Notes under the pieces: model-generated
The model's database searches: none
What the model was told of the DNA's origin: nothing
Seen by the model: only the letters and a program-made list of their open reading frames with translations
Position numbers and translations under genes: made by a program
Assembly: GCA_045656345.1 (NCBI GenBank)
Contig: JAZOQZ010000049.1
Location: 1 to 41,973 of the forward strand
DNA length: 41,973 bases
DNA from: SIG452 sp045656345
GTDB lineage: Bacteria; Bacillota; Clostridia; UMGS1840
Reading direction: 5' to 3'
Shown: in pieces, positions 14,804 through 23,545 of the stretch
How the letters are laid out: every line of letters starts with the position of its first letter
Numbering within the stretch: the first letter of the stretch is position 1

Positions 14804-15742
14804 TTATCCGTTTTGGTATTTTAAGACTGCAATTGTGGTGTTATCCAACTTTCTGACGCACGCCAGCTGTACTTCCTGCAACAACACGTCTACCATTTGC
14901 TTGGTGCTGTCACGATTGGCATTCACCAGTCTTAAAATTTCTTCGTCGGGAAGAACCTTGGTTAACCCGTCACTGCATAAGAGTACGATGTCTTCATTCT
15001 GCATCAAAATCGGTTCTGAGGAAATGTCTGCAAGATTTAGTTCCTGAATTCCGATATAGCTGATCAGAGCTTCTCTCTGGGCGGTGGCCAAAGCTTCTTC
15101 CTGGGTCATTTCACCTGCCAACACCTTTTCGTCCAACTCCATAGCATAGTTATGGTCACGGGTAATCTGTGCAATTTCGTTACCGCGGAGAAGATAGATT
15201 CGACTGTCCCCTACCGATGCATAGAACAGCTGATTTCCGTTCGCCACCACACTCACCAGAGTGGTACCGCTGATGTCGGAAGTACCCAAAGTGATTTTTT
15301 TTACTTCTTCATTTGCCAAAAATACCGCCTGCCGAAGCAATTCAGGAATGTTCGAATCCAAAGAGGTGCTGCCTAAAATCTGATGCATCACCGCATCTGC
15401 CGTCTGGCTGGCTACCTCACCGGAGGACATCCCTCCCATTCCGTCGCAGACAACTGCCCATCCCATGGGCGTTTCCTGAGAAAAAATATCGGTTGAGCCG
15501 GAAACCGAAAATGAATCCTGCTGAGTTTCACGGGAACCTAAAATCTGGTCTCCATAGATGTCCAAACGATTCATCGGAATGTGAAATTCCTGCTCGTGAT
15601 ATTCTCTGATATTTACGGATTCCCTTTCCTTATGTCTATAAGCGGAACCCTTTCTATTTCTCAAAGTCTTCTGGGGGATAATATTTGTCAGTTCTTTTGA
15701 ATTTGATTTATTGGATTGCGGTGTTCTCTTGTTGGATTTCAT
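14804..15742 (-). CDS. PP2C-type Ser/Thr phosphatase
   Basis: The 312-residue protein begins with about 55 basic, Ser/Asn-rich residues. A complete metal-dependent PPM/PP2C domain follows: ETQQDSF, CDGMGGMSSGE, SGTTLV, GDSRIYLL, CSDGL and a final DNTT. The aspartates that hold the two metal ions are all present. It should remove phosphates placed by the kinases of this block. Its ATG overlaps the stop of the kinase-FHA gene by 4 bases (ATGA), so kinase and phosphatase are made together. This is a common pairing for PrkC/PrpC-like systems. The basic N-terminal extension is unusual for bacterial PP2Cs and may locate the enzyme. Confidence 0.93.
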   Translation of the reverse strand: MKSNKRTPQSNKSNSKELTNIIPQKTLRNRKGSAYRHKERESVNIREYHEQEFHIPMNRLDIYGDQILGSRETQQDSFSVSGSTDIFSQETPMGWAVVCDGMGGMSSGEVASQTADAVMHQILGSTSLDSNIPELLRQAVFLANEEVKKITLGTSDISGTTLVSVVANGNQLFYASVGDSRIYLLRGNEIAQITRDHNYAMELDEKVLAGEMTQEEALATAQREALISYIGIQELNLADISSEPILMQNEDIVLLCSDGLTKVLPDEEILRLVNANRDSTKQMVDVLLQEVQLACVRKLDNTTIAVLKYQNG

Positions 15743-17211
15743 TCTTTCACTCCCACTTCCATAATATAATCCTGCGATGCCAATAATACCACACTACCGG
15801 CATCCAATGCATACACAGCACCCGGCTGCATCCGTGTTCCGTCTGACAGATAGGTTCCGTTGGAGGAATAGTCAGTCAGAAGGAAACAGTTGCTTTGTGA
15901 AGAATAGGTAACTGTACAATGTTTCCGACTGATGGAATTTCCGTACACTACCAGGTCGCAGCTGTTGAAATCTCTTCCAACGCTCATTTCCCGGTCAGCA
16001 GGAATGGTCCATTGCCCCAGATTGATGGAGCCGCTGACCACCCGTACAAAGGGGCGGAGGTCCACAACGGTTCCCACAGGGATACCGCCGCCGTAATCCT
16101 GCTGAGGTGCCGGTTGGGGTGTCGACTTTGGAGGTTTCTCTTTTTTTGCCGGTTTTTCTTTGAACCAGCGGTCGAAAAAAGTCGGCTGTTTGATTTCCTC
16201 AGTGGGCTGCTGCAGGATTGCTGCCTGAGTAGGCTCATTAGGAGCTTCCGTATATGCAGGACGTCCTAACAAATCGTCCACAAACTGATCGATATTCTGC
16301 GGTCTTTGTTTATAATTGAGTGACAACGCCTGATGAATAGTCAATCCTACGTGATGACTGACGCTGACATAATGATTATCCAGCCGTTCCACAGTATCGT
16401 GAATGGCACGGGTTCTGGCATCCGGAAGCGTATTGCCCGTGATGACCTTGTAATAGGTTGCCGCAAGAGCATAGATATCTGTCCATTCTCCCTGAGTGCC
16501 GTCATTGGTATATTGTTCCGGCGGTGCAAAGCCTGGTTTTAAAATCAGGGTTGCATCCTTATTTTTGCTTCCCACAAAAAATCTCGCTGCACCAAAGTCA
16601 ATCAGCTTTATGCTGTTGTCCGGCATCACCATAATGTTTTCCGGACTGATATCACGATGCAATAAGCCTTTATTGTGAACACTGCGTAAAGCATCTGCAA
16701 CCTTCAGCAAAACTTCCAAAGCAAAATCGGCCGCTACGGTTCCGTTTTCTCTCAGAATGGACTTCAAGCTGATACCATCCAGAAACTCCATAATCAGATA
16801 GCCGGTTTTGTTTTCGTGAATAAAATCAAACGCCTGCACAATGCTGGGACACTGGGTCAGGGTAATGAGAATGTTAGTTTCTTCCAAAAACATGGTCAAA
16901 CCCTGGTCATAGGTTTCCTGGTCCTCAGATTTCGGAACTTCAAGGGTACCATTTTCCACACGGATTGCAACCTGACTGGGCATATATTCTTTGATGGCAT
17001 AACGGGCATTGGTTCTCAAATCATGACCGGTGTATGTAATCCCAAAACCACCGATTCCGAGAACCCGTCCGATTTTGTAGTTTCTACCGACAATTGTCCC
17101 GGGCTTCAAAGCTTTCTCAGGAGTTTTATACTCCGAAATGGCAAATCCACATCGCGGACAAATCCCCTCTGTTGTGTCTAAAAAACAATGGGGACAAAAA
17201 TCTAACTGCAT
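15739..17211 (-). CDS. Soluble Ser/Thr kinase with N-terminal zinc ribbon and C-terminal FHA domain
   Basis: The 490-residue protein has a ribbon (CPHC...CPRC, 6-21) and a full Hanks kinase (about 45-320). The kinase shows GIGGFGITY, Lys74 in YAIKEY, HRD at 186-188 and DFG at 206-208. A Pro/Lys-rich linker leads to an FHA domain (about 395-490) with SVGRDFNSCD, SRKHCTVTY and DYSSNGTYLS. No TM helix is seen, so it is the cytoplasmic kinase of the block. The FHA part could bind its own phosphorylated linker or phosphorylated partners, coupling writing and reading. It follows the VWA-FHA gene by 17 bases and overlaps the PP2C gene. Confidence 0.92.
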   Translation of the reverse strand: MQLDFCPHCFLDTTEGICPRCGFAISEYKTPEKALKPGTIVGRNYKIGRVLGIGGFGITYTGHDLRTNARYAIKEYMPSQVAIRVENGTLEVPKSEDQETYDQGLTMFLEETNILITLTQCPSIVQAFDFIHENKTGYLIMEFLDGISLKSILRENGTVAADFALEVLLKVADALRSVHNKGLLHRDISPENIMVMPDNSIKLIDFGAARFFVGSKNKDATLILKPGFAPPEQYTNDGTQGEWTDIYALAATYYKVITGNTLPDARTRAIHDTVERLDNHYVSVSHHVGLTIHQALSLNYKQRPQNIDQFVDDLLGRPAYTEAPNEPTQAAILQQPTEEIKQPTFFDRWFKEKPAKKEKPPKSTPQPAPQQDYGGGIPVGTVVDLRPFVRVVSGSINLGQWTIPADREMSVGRDFNSCDLVVYGNSISRKHCTVTYSSQSNCFLLTDYSSNGTYLSDGTRMQPGAVYALDAGSVVLLASQDYIMEVGVKE

Positions 17212-17228
17212 ATTCTTCTCAACCTTTT

Positions 17229-18941
17229 TTACTGAATTTTAATTACGGTGAAGCGTTCCTGGCCGGCAGCAATCACATCACCGACTGCAAGCTGACGCTT
17301 TGCCTGAAGCAAAATGCCGTTTAATAAGGTTCCGTTGGTTTCGCTTAAATTCTGAATGAACAACATTCCGTCCTCTGCTTCAATGGCAAAATGTTGACGG
17401 GAAAGATTGCTGTCATCAACAGTTACCTCACAAGAAGATGCACGTCCGAAAATCACACTCTGCACCAGATTGATATCCAGATTTGCAGTGTTTCCGTCTG
17501 CGGTTTCCATCATCAGCTTCAGATATGCTTTGGGCAGCTCGTTCTGTTGCTGCTGATATTCATACTGCACACTGTCTAAAGGCACTTCCTTGCCATTCAT
17601 CACAACAACGTTCTTTTTCTTTTTCAGGATCACTGCAAAAATAATGGCTAATACAATTACAATCAACAACACAAACAGCCAGCCGCCGTTACCGCCTCCG
17701 ATGTTGCCTTTCAGTCCCAGCACGAATGCAGTCCAACCACTCAAACTGAAGGAATGTTCCTGAATCAAAGGATTTTGTTCCATGCTGCTGTCGGTAATGT
17801 TCGAAAGAGCCACAGAATAGTTGCCGCTTCCCAAATATTCCTGGAAGCTTAAAATAGCAGTGCAAGTTTCTTCATCATAACGAACATCCTGAATCTGCAA
17901 AGTAGTTTCACCGTTTCTTACGGTATAGTTTTCGGGTTTTCCACCGTTATCTACCGGTTCGGAGAACTGAATGGAAAGTTCACAGGCGGATAACACTTCG
18001 GTGGATACGATGGTGGGCGGAGTGGTATCTTTTTCCCAGGCTGTAGAACGGAATTTTCGTTCCAGCACTTTTCCGGAGGTTTTATCTCCCACACAAATGC
18101 AGAAATTTTCTTCCGTCAGCGACACCTTATTGGAATCAGACGCAAATTCAATTTCATATAAATCATCCAGAGTAGTCATTGCATCCTGGAAGGCTTTTTC
18201 AATGTTGCCTCCGGTAGCCACAAACACGTTACCGCCGCTGGCACGGGCAATGGCACCCAGAGAATCAATGGATACTTTGTCATTGGGATTGATGGCAATG
18301 GCATAAATGGGAGTTCCAGCACTTTCAGCCACACGAAGCACCTCAATACTGGTAGTACCGCCCAGATTGTAGTCAGCTGCATCGGTAAAAATCACACACA
18401 TCTGTTTGGTGGGAGCAGTCTGGGGTGCCTGTTCAGTAATCTGACGAACAGCATCCACCGCATCGTATAGCACGGTTCCGTTCTGATTGTTTTTCATCGA
18501 TGCAATGGCATCCAGCACCTGCTGATGGTTGGAACTTGCATCGGTTAAAATCTGAATTTTGGTTCCAAAGGATACCACAGTGAAGCAGTCTTTTGCAACC
18601 GCAGAATTTTGCACGAAGTTCTGTGCTGTTCGTTTCATTGCCTGCATCTGGGATGCGCTGACAGAAGTGGAACAGTCAAACATCAGAACAAAAGAAACCC
18701 CTTCCGCTCTGTCAAAGGCTTGGTGAGATACGGTAGTCAGTTCTTTGGAATTCAAAAAACCGGTAACTTCCTGTTCTCCCACCGGATCGCTCAGGCGGAC
18801 ATACGCTTTCATCTGAGGCATTCTGGAATAAATCTGTTCAATGCTGTTTACCGTAAGGTCAGAAGGTTCTGCAAAAACCTGACACGTAAAGCACAAACAA
18901 AGCATACAAAGCAACAAACAAACAATTCTTTTCATTACCAT
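17229..18941 (-). CDS. VWA-domain membrane protein with cytoplasmic FHA domain
   Basis: The 570-residue protein has a signal peptide (about 1-25, ending near VFAEP). An extracellular von Willebrand A domain follows (about 80-270) with the metal-site motif DCSTS. Next come a beta-rich adhesion-like region, a TM helix (about 425-445, WLFVLLIVIVLAIIF) with a KKKK stop-transfer, and a C-terminal FHA domain (about 480-570) with IFGRASSCEV, SRQHFAI and NGTLLNG. The topology places a metal-dependent ligand-binding domain outside and a phosphothreonine reader inside. Two ATGs fit: 18941, which overlaps the FHA-ribbon gene, and 18935, with better ribosome-site spacing. It is co-transcribed with the kinase-FHA gene. 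Confidence 0.88.
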   Translation of the reverse strand: MVMKRIVCLLLCMLCLCFTCQVFAEPSDLTVNSIEQIYSRMPQMKAYVRLSDPVGEQEVTGFLNSKELTTVSHQAFDRAEGVSFVLMFDCSTSVSASQMQAMKRTAQNFVQNSAVAKDCFTVVSFGTKIQILTDASSNHQQVLDAIASMKNNQNGTVLYDAVDAVRQITEQAPQTAPTKQMCVIFTDAADYNLGGTTSIEVLRVAESAGTPIYAIAINPNDKVSIDSLGAIARASGGNVFVATGGNIEKAFQDAMTTLDDLYEIEFASDSNKVSLTEENFCICVGDKTSGKVLERKFRSTAWEKDTTPPTIVSTEVLSACELSIQFSEPVDNGGKPENYTVRNGETTLQIQDVRYDEETCTAILSFQEYLGSGNYSVALSNITDSSMEQNPLIQEHSFSLSGWTAFVLGLKGNIGGGNGGWLFVLLIVIVLAIIFAVILKKKKNVVVMNGKEVPLDSVQYEYQQQQNELPKAYLKLMMETADGNTANLDINLVQSVIFGRASSCEVTVDDSNLSRQHFAIEAEDGMLFIQNLSETNGTLLNGILLQAKRQLAVGDVIAAGQERFTVIKIQ

Positions 18942-19480
18942 TCTACTCCTTCCTTACAGTAGGGAACCAACTGCAATGTAGTTTTTCCCAGCGAAATCTT
19001 ATCATAGGCGTTTACGGGGGTGGGATCAACCACCTGCGTTCCGTTAAGATAACAAAGTCCTGCTCCCGGTGCCAGAGTAAACCGCACCGCTTTGGGATCA
19101 TAAATCACGGAACAATGTTTCTCGCGGGAAATTTCCGGATCATCCACAATGGTGATATCCATCTGATGAGAACGCCCCAGAAAATTTCTGCCACTGATGA
19201 TACGATAATCTCTGCCACGTTCCGGACCTTCCACACAAACCAGCCAGCCTACTACCGGAGAAAAACTTCCTTTTTTTGAAAAAATGCTGACAGTTCGTTC
19301 TTCATTCCCTGCCACAAAAGAAGCCAGACTGCTTCTTTGCTTTGCACCTGCAATTTTGGCGATGGTTTTTTCCTCTTCCTCGACCACAGCTCCGCTTTTT
19401 CCGGCAGCGCTGCAATGGGGACAGGTATCATATTTCACATTATCATAAAAATGACCTTTTTCACATTTGACAATTCCCAA
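18935..19480 (-). CDS. Zinc-ribbon FHA protein (first copy)
   Basis: The 181-residue protein has a ribbon (C-x2-GHFYDN...CPHC), an acidic linker with EEKTIAK and EERTVSIF, and an FHA domain with FLGRSHQMD, SREKHCSV and CYLNGTQV. It is a paralogue of 14129-14764. I place the start at TTG 19480: it aligns exactly with the start of the paralogue (MGIVKC against MNLTRC) and has AGGAA 9 bases upstream. The GTG 9 bases earlier sits on top of the ribosome site. The two acidic threonine motifs are at the same places as in the paralogue. It follows the first PP2C gene closely and overlaps the VWA-FHA start. Confidence 0.85.
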   Translation of the reverse strand: MGIVKCEKGHFYDNVKYDTCPHCSAAGKSGAVVEEEEKTIAKIAGAKQRSSLASFVAGNEERTVSIFSKKGSFSPVVGWLVCVEGPERGRDYRIISGRNFLGRSHQMDITIVDDPEISREKHCSVIYDPKAVRFTLAPGAGLCYLNGTQVVDPTPVNAYDKISLGKTTLQLVPYCKEGVEW

Positions 19481-19505
19481 AACTTGCACTTCCTTTCCTG
19501 CTGTC

Positions 19506-20231
19506 TTACCAAATCACGCCGATGGCGGTATTGTTATCCATATTGGTTCCTTTTCCGTTTTTCTGAACCAGTTCTCCCATTTTTTCCAGCCACTGCTGAC
19601 AGGAATCTGCTTTTTTCAAGCATTTTATCATTTCTTTTTCTTCGATGAGTTCCCAAAAGCCATCGGAACACATCAGAATGGCATCACCACTCTGCAACTG
19701 CAAAGGCTCGGAAATTTCATATTTGGGAGAACTCCACGGCATCCCCATCACACGAATCAACCGATTGCGGTCCACGTGATTGCGAATCTGTTTTTCCTTG
19801 ATTTCTCCCGCAGCGACCAACATCTGTGGAACGCTGTGGTCCAGAGTTCTGGTGAACACCTTTTTTTTGCGAAACACATACAAACGAGAATCTCCCACAT
19901 GTGCCCACTGTGCCTGCCCGTCGCAGATGCGAAGTGCTACCACGGTGGTTTTCATTTCATCATGTGCATTCAGGTCTGCCTGCGCCTGCAGGAGTGTTTC
20001 CTGCGCATAGAGAACACTGTTTTGCAGAATCCCCTCCTGCGCTACATCGGCTTTTTGCACATATTCCAAAACACTTTTCACTACAAGTTCGGATGCCACT
20101 TCGCCTTTGCCGTGACCGCCCAAGCCGTCACACAACACAAAGCATGACTGGTTTTCTTTGATTTGACAGCAGTCTGCATAATCTTCGTTGATTTCCCGAC
20201 TGCCCACGTTGGTATATACCCAATAATCCAC
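19506..20231 (-). CDS. PP2C-type Ser/Thr phosphatase (first gene of the signalling block)
   Basis: The 241-residue single-domain PPM phosphatase of the PrpC/Stp type has the whole motif set: NVGSREINEDY, CDGLGGHGKGE, TTVVAL, GDSRLYVF, DHSVPQ, CSDGFWEL and DNNTAIGV. It should oppose the Hanks kinases downstream. I choose the GTG at 20231 because AGGG stands 7 bases upstream; the in-frame TTG at 20237 is too close to that site. It is the promoter-proximal gene. Its leader is about 150 bases long and carries no convincing small gene. Confidence 0.93.
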   Translation of the reverse strand: MDYWVYTNVGSREINEDYADCCQIKENQSCFVLCDGLGGHGKGEVASELVVKSVLEYVQKADVAQEGILQNSVLYAQETLLQAQADLNAHDEMKTTVVALRICDGQAQWAHVGDSRLYVFRKKKVFTRTLDHSVPQMLVAAGEIKEKQIRNHVDRNRLIRVMGMPWSSPKYEISEPLQLQSGDAILMCSDGFWELIEEKEMIKCLKKADSCQQWLEKMGELVQKNGKGTNMDNNTAIGVIW

Positions 20232-20384
20232 AAACAATCCCTCACAATTCTTAGCTCAATTTTTAATATCAGTATATTCCTGATGCAAAAATTCCACGAC
20301 TGCATAATCATCTTTTTGTATAATTATTCATTTTCGTGCTGTTTTTGCTTTACATTTAATATTATTATATATTATTATTTAATA

Positions 20385-20413
20385 ATTATAATGCAAAATG
20401 TCGAATTTGTCAA
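20385..20413 (-). promoter_or_regulatory. Main promoter of the signalling block
   Basis: Perfect consensus on the minus strand: TTGACA (20408-20413), 17-base spacer, TATAAT (20385-20390). It reads into the first PP2C gene. Confidence 0.93.
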
Positions 20414-20473
20414 GAATTTGTATGAATTTGTCGTGTTTTTTATTACATCTTTTTTCCTTTTTTTATAAAAGGC

Positions 20474-20502
20474 TTGCTTTTTGAATCATTTTCCTGTAAA
20501 AT
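20474..20502 (+). promoter_or_regulatory. Promoter of the PHP phosphatase operon
   Basis: TTGCTT (20474-20479), 17-base spacer, TAAAAT (20497-20502), divergent from the signalling promoter. A GAGG site stands just before ATG 20536. The 20232-20535 gap holds only these two promoters and the two leaders. Confidence 0.7.
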
Positions 20503-20535
20503 GAAAGAAAATCAAAGTGGAATGAGGAAATACAA

Positions 20536-21336
20536 ATGCTGACAAATTTTCACACCCACACCACACTTTGTGACGGGAAAAGCAGTCCCGAAGAAGTGGT
20601 GTTATCTGCTATAGAAAAAGGGTTTTCGTCCATCGGTTTTTCAGGGCACGCTCCCACCGATTTTGATAACAGTTATTGCTTAAAAAATGTGGACGAATAT
20701 CTCGCCACCATCAAAGCGTTAAAAGAAAAATATCAGAAAGAAATTGAAATTTATGTGGGAATCGAAGAAGATGCCTACCAAAGGATTGACCGAAGCAAGT
20801 TTGATTATCTGCTGGGTTCTTCTCATTATCTGAAAGTAAATGGTGTGTATCACCAGTTAGACTGCGGGATGGACAAACTGCAAAAATGCTTAGATGCTTT
20901 TTCGGGGGATCCTCTCGCCTTGGCAGAAGCCTACTACCAACAGTTTTGTGCCTACATTCAGGATAGAAAACCCGATATCGTGGGACATTTTGATTTAATC
21001 ACCAAATATGAAGAATCTCAAACCGATTGGTTTTTAAAAAATCCCGATTATCATAAACTTGCAGAAAACTATATGAATATCGCTGCAGAAAACGACGTGA
21101 TTTTTGAACTGAACACAGGGGGAATTGCAAGAGGCATCCGCACCACTCCATACCCTTTTGAAAATCTGTTGCATATTTTAAGAAAAAAAGATGCCAAAAT
21201 TATCCTGAATTCCGACAGTCACCATAAAGACACCATCGACTGTTGGTTTTCGGAAGCAAGAAAATACTTAAAGGATATTGGCTTCCAATATCTTTACACA
21301 TTATATCACAACCAATTTCAAAAAGTATCTTTGTAG
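20536..21336 (+). CDS. hisK: PHP-domain histidinol-phosphatase
   Basis: The 266-residue PHP-fold metal-dependent phosphatase shows FHTHTTLCDGKSSPEE at the start (metal ligands His6 and His8), GFSGHAP, GIEEDAY, LGSSHYL, GHFDLITKYEE and LNSDSHHKDTI near the end. This motif order fits the HisJ/HisK histidinol-phosphatases, which remove phosphate in the last-but-one step of histidine synthesis. No other his genes are here, so another phosphoester substrate is possible. It is followed after 12 bases by a peptidase gene. Confidence 0.85.
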   Translation: MLTNFHTHTTLCDGKSSPEEVVLSAIEKGFSSIGFSGHAPTDFDNSYCLKNVDEYLATIKALKEKYQKEIEIYVGIEEDAYQRIDRSKFDYLLGSSHYLKVNGVYHQLDCGMDKLQKCLDAFSGDPLALAEAYYQQFCAYIQDRKPDIVGHFDLITKYEESQTDWFLKNPDYHKLAENYMNIAAENDVIFELNTGGIARGIRTTPYPFENLLHILRKKDAKIILNSDSHHKDTIDCWFSEARKYLKDIGFQYLYTLYHNQFQKVSL

Positions 21337-21348
21337 GAGGATGAAACA

Positions 21349-22608
21349 ATGGACTTAAAAACCATCTGCGACCTGATTGACAAACATCAGGACGAGTTAT
21401 ACAAAATGCTTTCGGATATGATTAAAATCAATACCGAAAACTACGGAAACGGCGGCAACGAAGAAGAATGTGCCCGTCTGATTCACAAACTTTGCCAGGA
21501 TGCGGGTTTTGAAAGCGACCTGTACTCTCCCATGTCTTTAGAGGGCTTTGAAAATCACCCCGACTATCTGCCGGGCAAAAACCTGGAAAATCGCTACAAC
21601 GTGACCGCAGTGATGCGTGGTGAAGAAGACGTGAACGAAGTGATGCTGATGGCACATACCGACACGGTGATGTTTGGCGATTTGGCAAACTGGGAACGCC
21701 ACCCCTTGTCGGGAGACATTGAAAACGGCAATATCTACGGCAGAGGTGCCACTGATGACAAATATGGTATTGCCCTTTCCATTTTCTTAATGAAACTGTT
21801 AAAAGATGCAGGATTTACGCCCAAGAAAAACCTGCTGTTCTCCGCGTATGTGGATGAGGAACTGGGCGGTTCTCACGGTGCAATGGCGGCAGTGATGAAA
21901 TATCCCACCAACCGCATCGTGAATATTGACGGTGGCTACGAAATGTTAGTCCCCAGCGCAACCGGCGGCGGTGTTGTAACCTACCGTTTCCACACCAAAG
22001 ATACAGTTGACAGTGCAGCTCCCACCGCAATGGGCTTCCCCATTGTGATGAAAGAAATGGAAAAATTCTTCCACGCACGAAGAGACGAACTGCAAGAAAA
22101 TCCCTACTACAAAGATACCTTTGTTCCCGAAACTTCCCTGCGCTACAATGAAATCCGTGCCGGAAACAACGATATGGACAAGGATATCGGCGTATTGCAA
22201 TTCACTTTCTATACCGATAAAACCAAAGAAGAAATTTACAAAGAATTTGCAGAATTAGAAAAATCCATTGCCGAAAAATTAGAACCCTTAGGATTGATTG
22301 GTGACGGATTTACTCCCGATTCCCGCTTCTTCCATTATGGTGTTTGTCCTCCTGATTCCGAGGATGTAAAACTGATGGTGGAAGCTGCAAAAGATGTGGG
22401 AATGGATATGCAGGTTTGTGCAGGTGCCTTGTCTGATATGTCGGTACTGTTAAAATACGGCAGTGAGAAGGCCACCTTTACCATCGGTGCATCCAGACTG
22501 TTCCACGAAGTGGGCGGTGCACATCAGCCTAACGAATACATCGAATGTGAGAAACTTTTGAAGTTAACCAAATCCGTGGCAGCTTATATTTTAAAAGTAT
22601 TAGGATAG
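21349..22608 (+). CDS. M20-family metallopeptidase/deacylase
   Basis: The 419-residue zinc hydrolase of the ArgE/DapE/M20 family has AHTDTV (metal His103, catalytic Asp105), GRGATDDKYG with Asp136 as the bridging ligand, and DEELGG with the general-base and metal glutamates (170-171). HEVGGAHQPNEY near the end supplies the last histidine. The middle lid domain is present, so the protein is complete. Such enzymes cleave dipeptides or N-acyl amino acids; the exact substrate cannot be read. Start ATG preceded by AGGAGG. It sits between the PHP and Nif3-like genes as one transcription unit. Confidence 0.88.
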   Translation: MDLKTICDLIDKHQDELYKMLSDMIKINTENYGNGGNEEECARLIHKLCQDAGFESDLYSPMSLEGFENHPDYLPGKNLENRYNVTAVMRGEEDVNEVMLMAHTDTVMFGDLANWERHPLSGDIENGNIYGRGATDDKYGIALSIFLMKLLKDAGFTPKKNLLFSAYVDEELGGSHGAMAAVMKYPTNRIVNIDGGYEMLVPSATGGGVVTYRFHTKDTVDSAAPTAMGFPIVMKEMEKFFHARRDELQENPYYKDTFVPETSLRYNEIRAGNNDMDKDIGVLQFTFYTDKTKEEIYKEFAELEKSIAEKLEPLGLIGDGFTPDSRFFHYGVCPPDSEDVKLMVEAAKDVGMDMQVCAGALSDMSVLLKYGSEKATFTIGASRLFHEVGGAHQPNEYIECEKLLKLTKSVAAYILKVLG

Positions 22609-22621
22609 GAGTTTTTCAGTT

Positions 22622-23416
22622 ATGAAAGCCAACGAAATTATGGAAACCCTCTTTACTCTGGCATTAAAAGACAGAGAATTCAATCCCAACGGAGATTGTT
22701 GCAAAGAAGGGGATCCCGAAAAAGAAATCAAAAAACTTGCCGTAACCACCTTCCCCTCCACCGACACCATCAAAGCGGCGGCAGAATGGGGAGCAGATAT
22801 GCTGTTGGTGCACGAACCCTTATACTACGACCACTTGGATGCATACAGCACCAAAAAACTGCAGACTGAAAAAAGAGAACTGATTGAAAAAAGCGGTATG
22901 ACCATCTGCCGTTTTCATGACCACGCTCATTTTTGTCCTGAGGATTTAATTGCAGTGGGAATGGTAAAACAGTTGGCATTTGACGCAGATGTGGCGTATA
23001 TTACTCCCGGTCAGAATGTTCGCATCACCTTGAATCAACCTATGACCGCTGTGGAAATTGCCAAACACATTGAAAAAACATTAGGACTCCGTCACGTTCG
23101 CATCTGCGGAGCAAGAGATATTCCCGCAACCGTCATCACAGGGATGTTCGGCGCTCCCGACGGCGTTTTGGACTTGCTTCAGGCAGAGGATACCCAGGTG
23201 ATTCTCGTGGGCGAAACCTGCGAATGGATGATGGCAGAATATGCCAGAGATGCAGGACTGATGGGGCACAACAAAACCCTGCTCATTCTAGGACACGCAG
23301 GAAGCGAGGAAGCAGGCATGGTGTATATTTCCGAGTTAATTGCCGAAATGATGCCGGAGCTTCAGGTGAAATATATTCCCTGCGGCGAGGTGTACACCTA
23401 TACTGATGACGAATAA
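22622..23416 (+). CDS. Nif3-like dinuclear metal-centre protein
   Basis: The 264-residue protein resembles the NIF3/DUF34 family: an early AEWGADMLLVHEPLYY stretch with the HE/HP-type metal site, FHDHAHF, and a C-terminal LILGHAGSEEAGM-type segment near the second metal site. Family members form hexameric toroids with two metals per subunit. Their function is unsettled; a role near GTP cyclohydrolase I in folate-related metabolism has been proposed. It ends the three-gene unit with the PHP phosphatase and the peptidase (13-base gap). Start ATG preceded by AGGAG. Confidence 0.75.
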   Translation: MKANEIMETLFTLALKDREFNPNGDCCKEGDPEKEIKKLAVTTFPSTDTIKAAAEWGADMLLVHEPLYYDHLDAYSTKKLQTEKRELIEKSGMTICRFHDHAHFCPEDLIAVGMVKQLAFDADVAYITPGQNVRITLNQPMTAVEIAKHIEKTLGLRHVRICGARDIPATVITGMFGAPDGVLDLLQAEDTQVILVGETCEWMMAEYARDAGLMGHNKTLLILGHAGSEEAGMVYISELIAEMMPELQVKYIPCGEVYTYTDDE

Positions 23417-23468
23417 TTGTTTTTTTGCCAAAGTTTGTCAAAAAACAGTTGATTTTTCTATTTTTTCC

Positions 23469-23497
23469 TTGACGAATGGAAAAAATAGGTGTATAAT
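23469..23497 (+). promoter_or_regulatory. Promoter of the aldolase gene
   Basis: TTGACG (23469-23474), 17-base spacer, TATAAT (23492-23497). Transcription begins near 23504, which rules out any start codon at 23489. Confidence 0.88.
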
Positions 23498-23545
23498 ACA
23501 TTGACAGCGTATAAAAAGCAGGTTACATATAGGAGGATTCTCAAT

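Noticed and set aside
6246..20231. A type VI or type VII secretion locus, because FHA, kinase and PP2C genes often regulate them
   Set aside because: No Tss, EssC/FtsK-like ATPase or WXG100 gene is present in the window.
20081..20311. Leader peptide-like frame upstream of the first PP2C gene
   Set aside because: It overlaps the PP2C gene in another frame, has no good ribosome site and no control-codon run.
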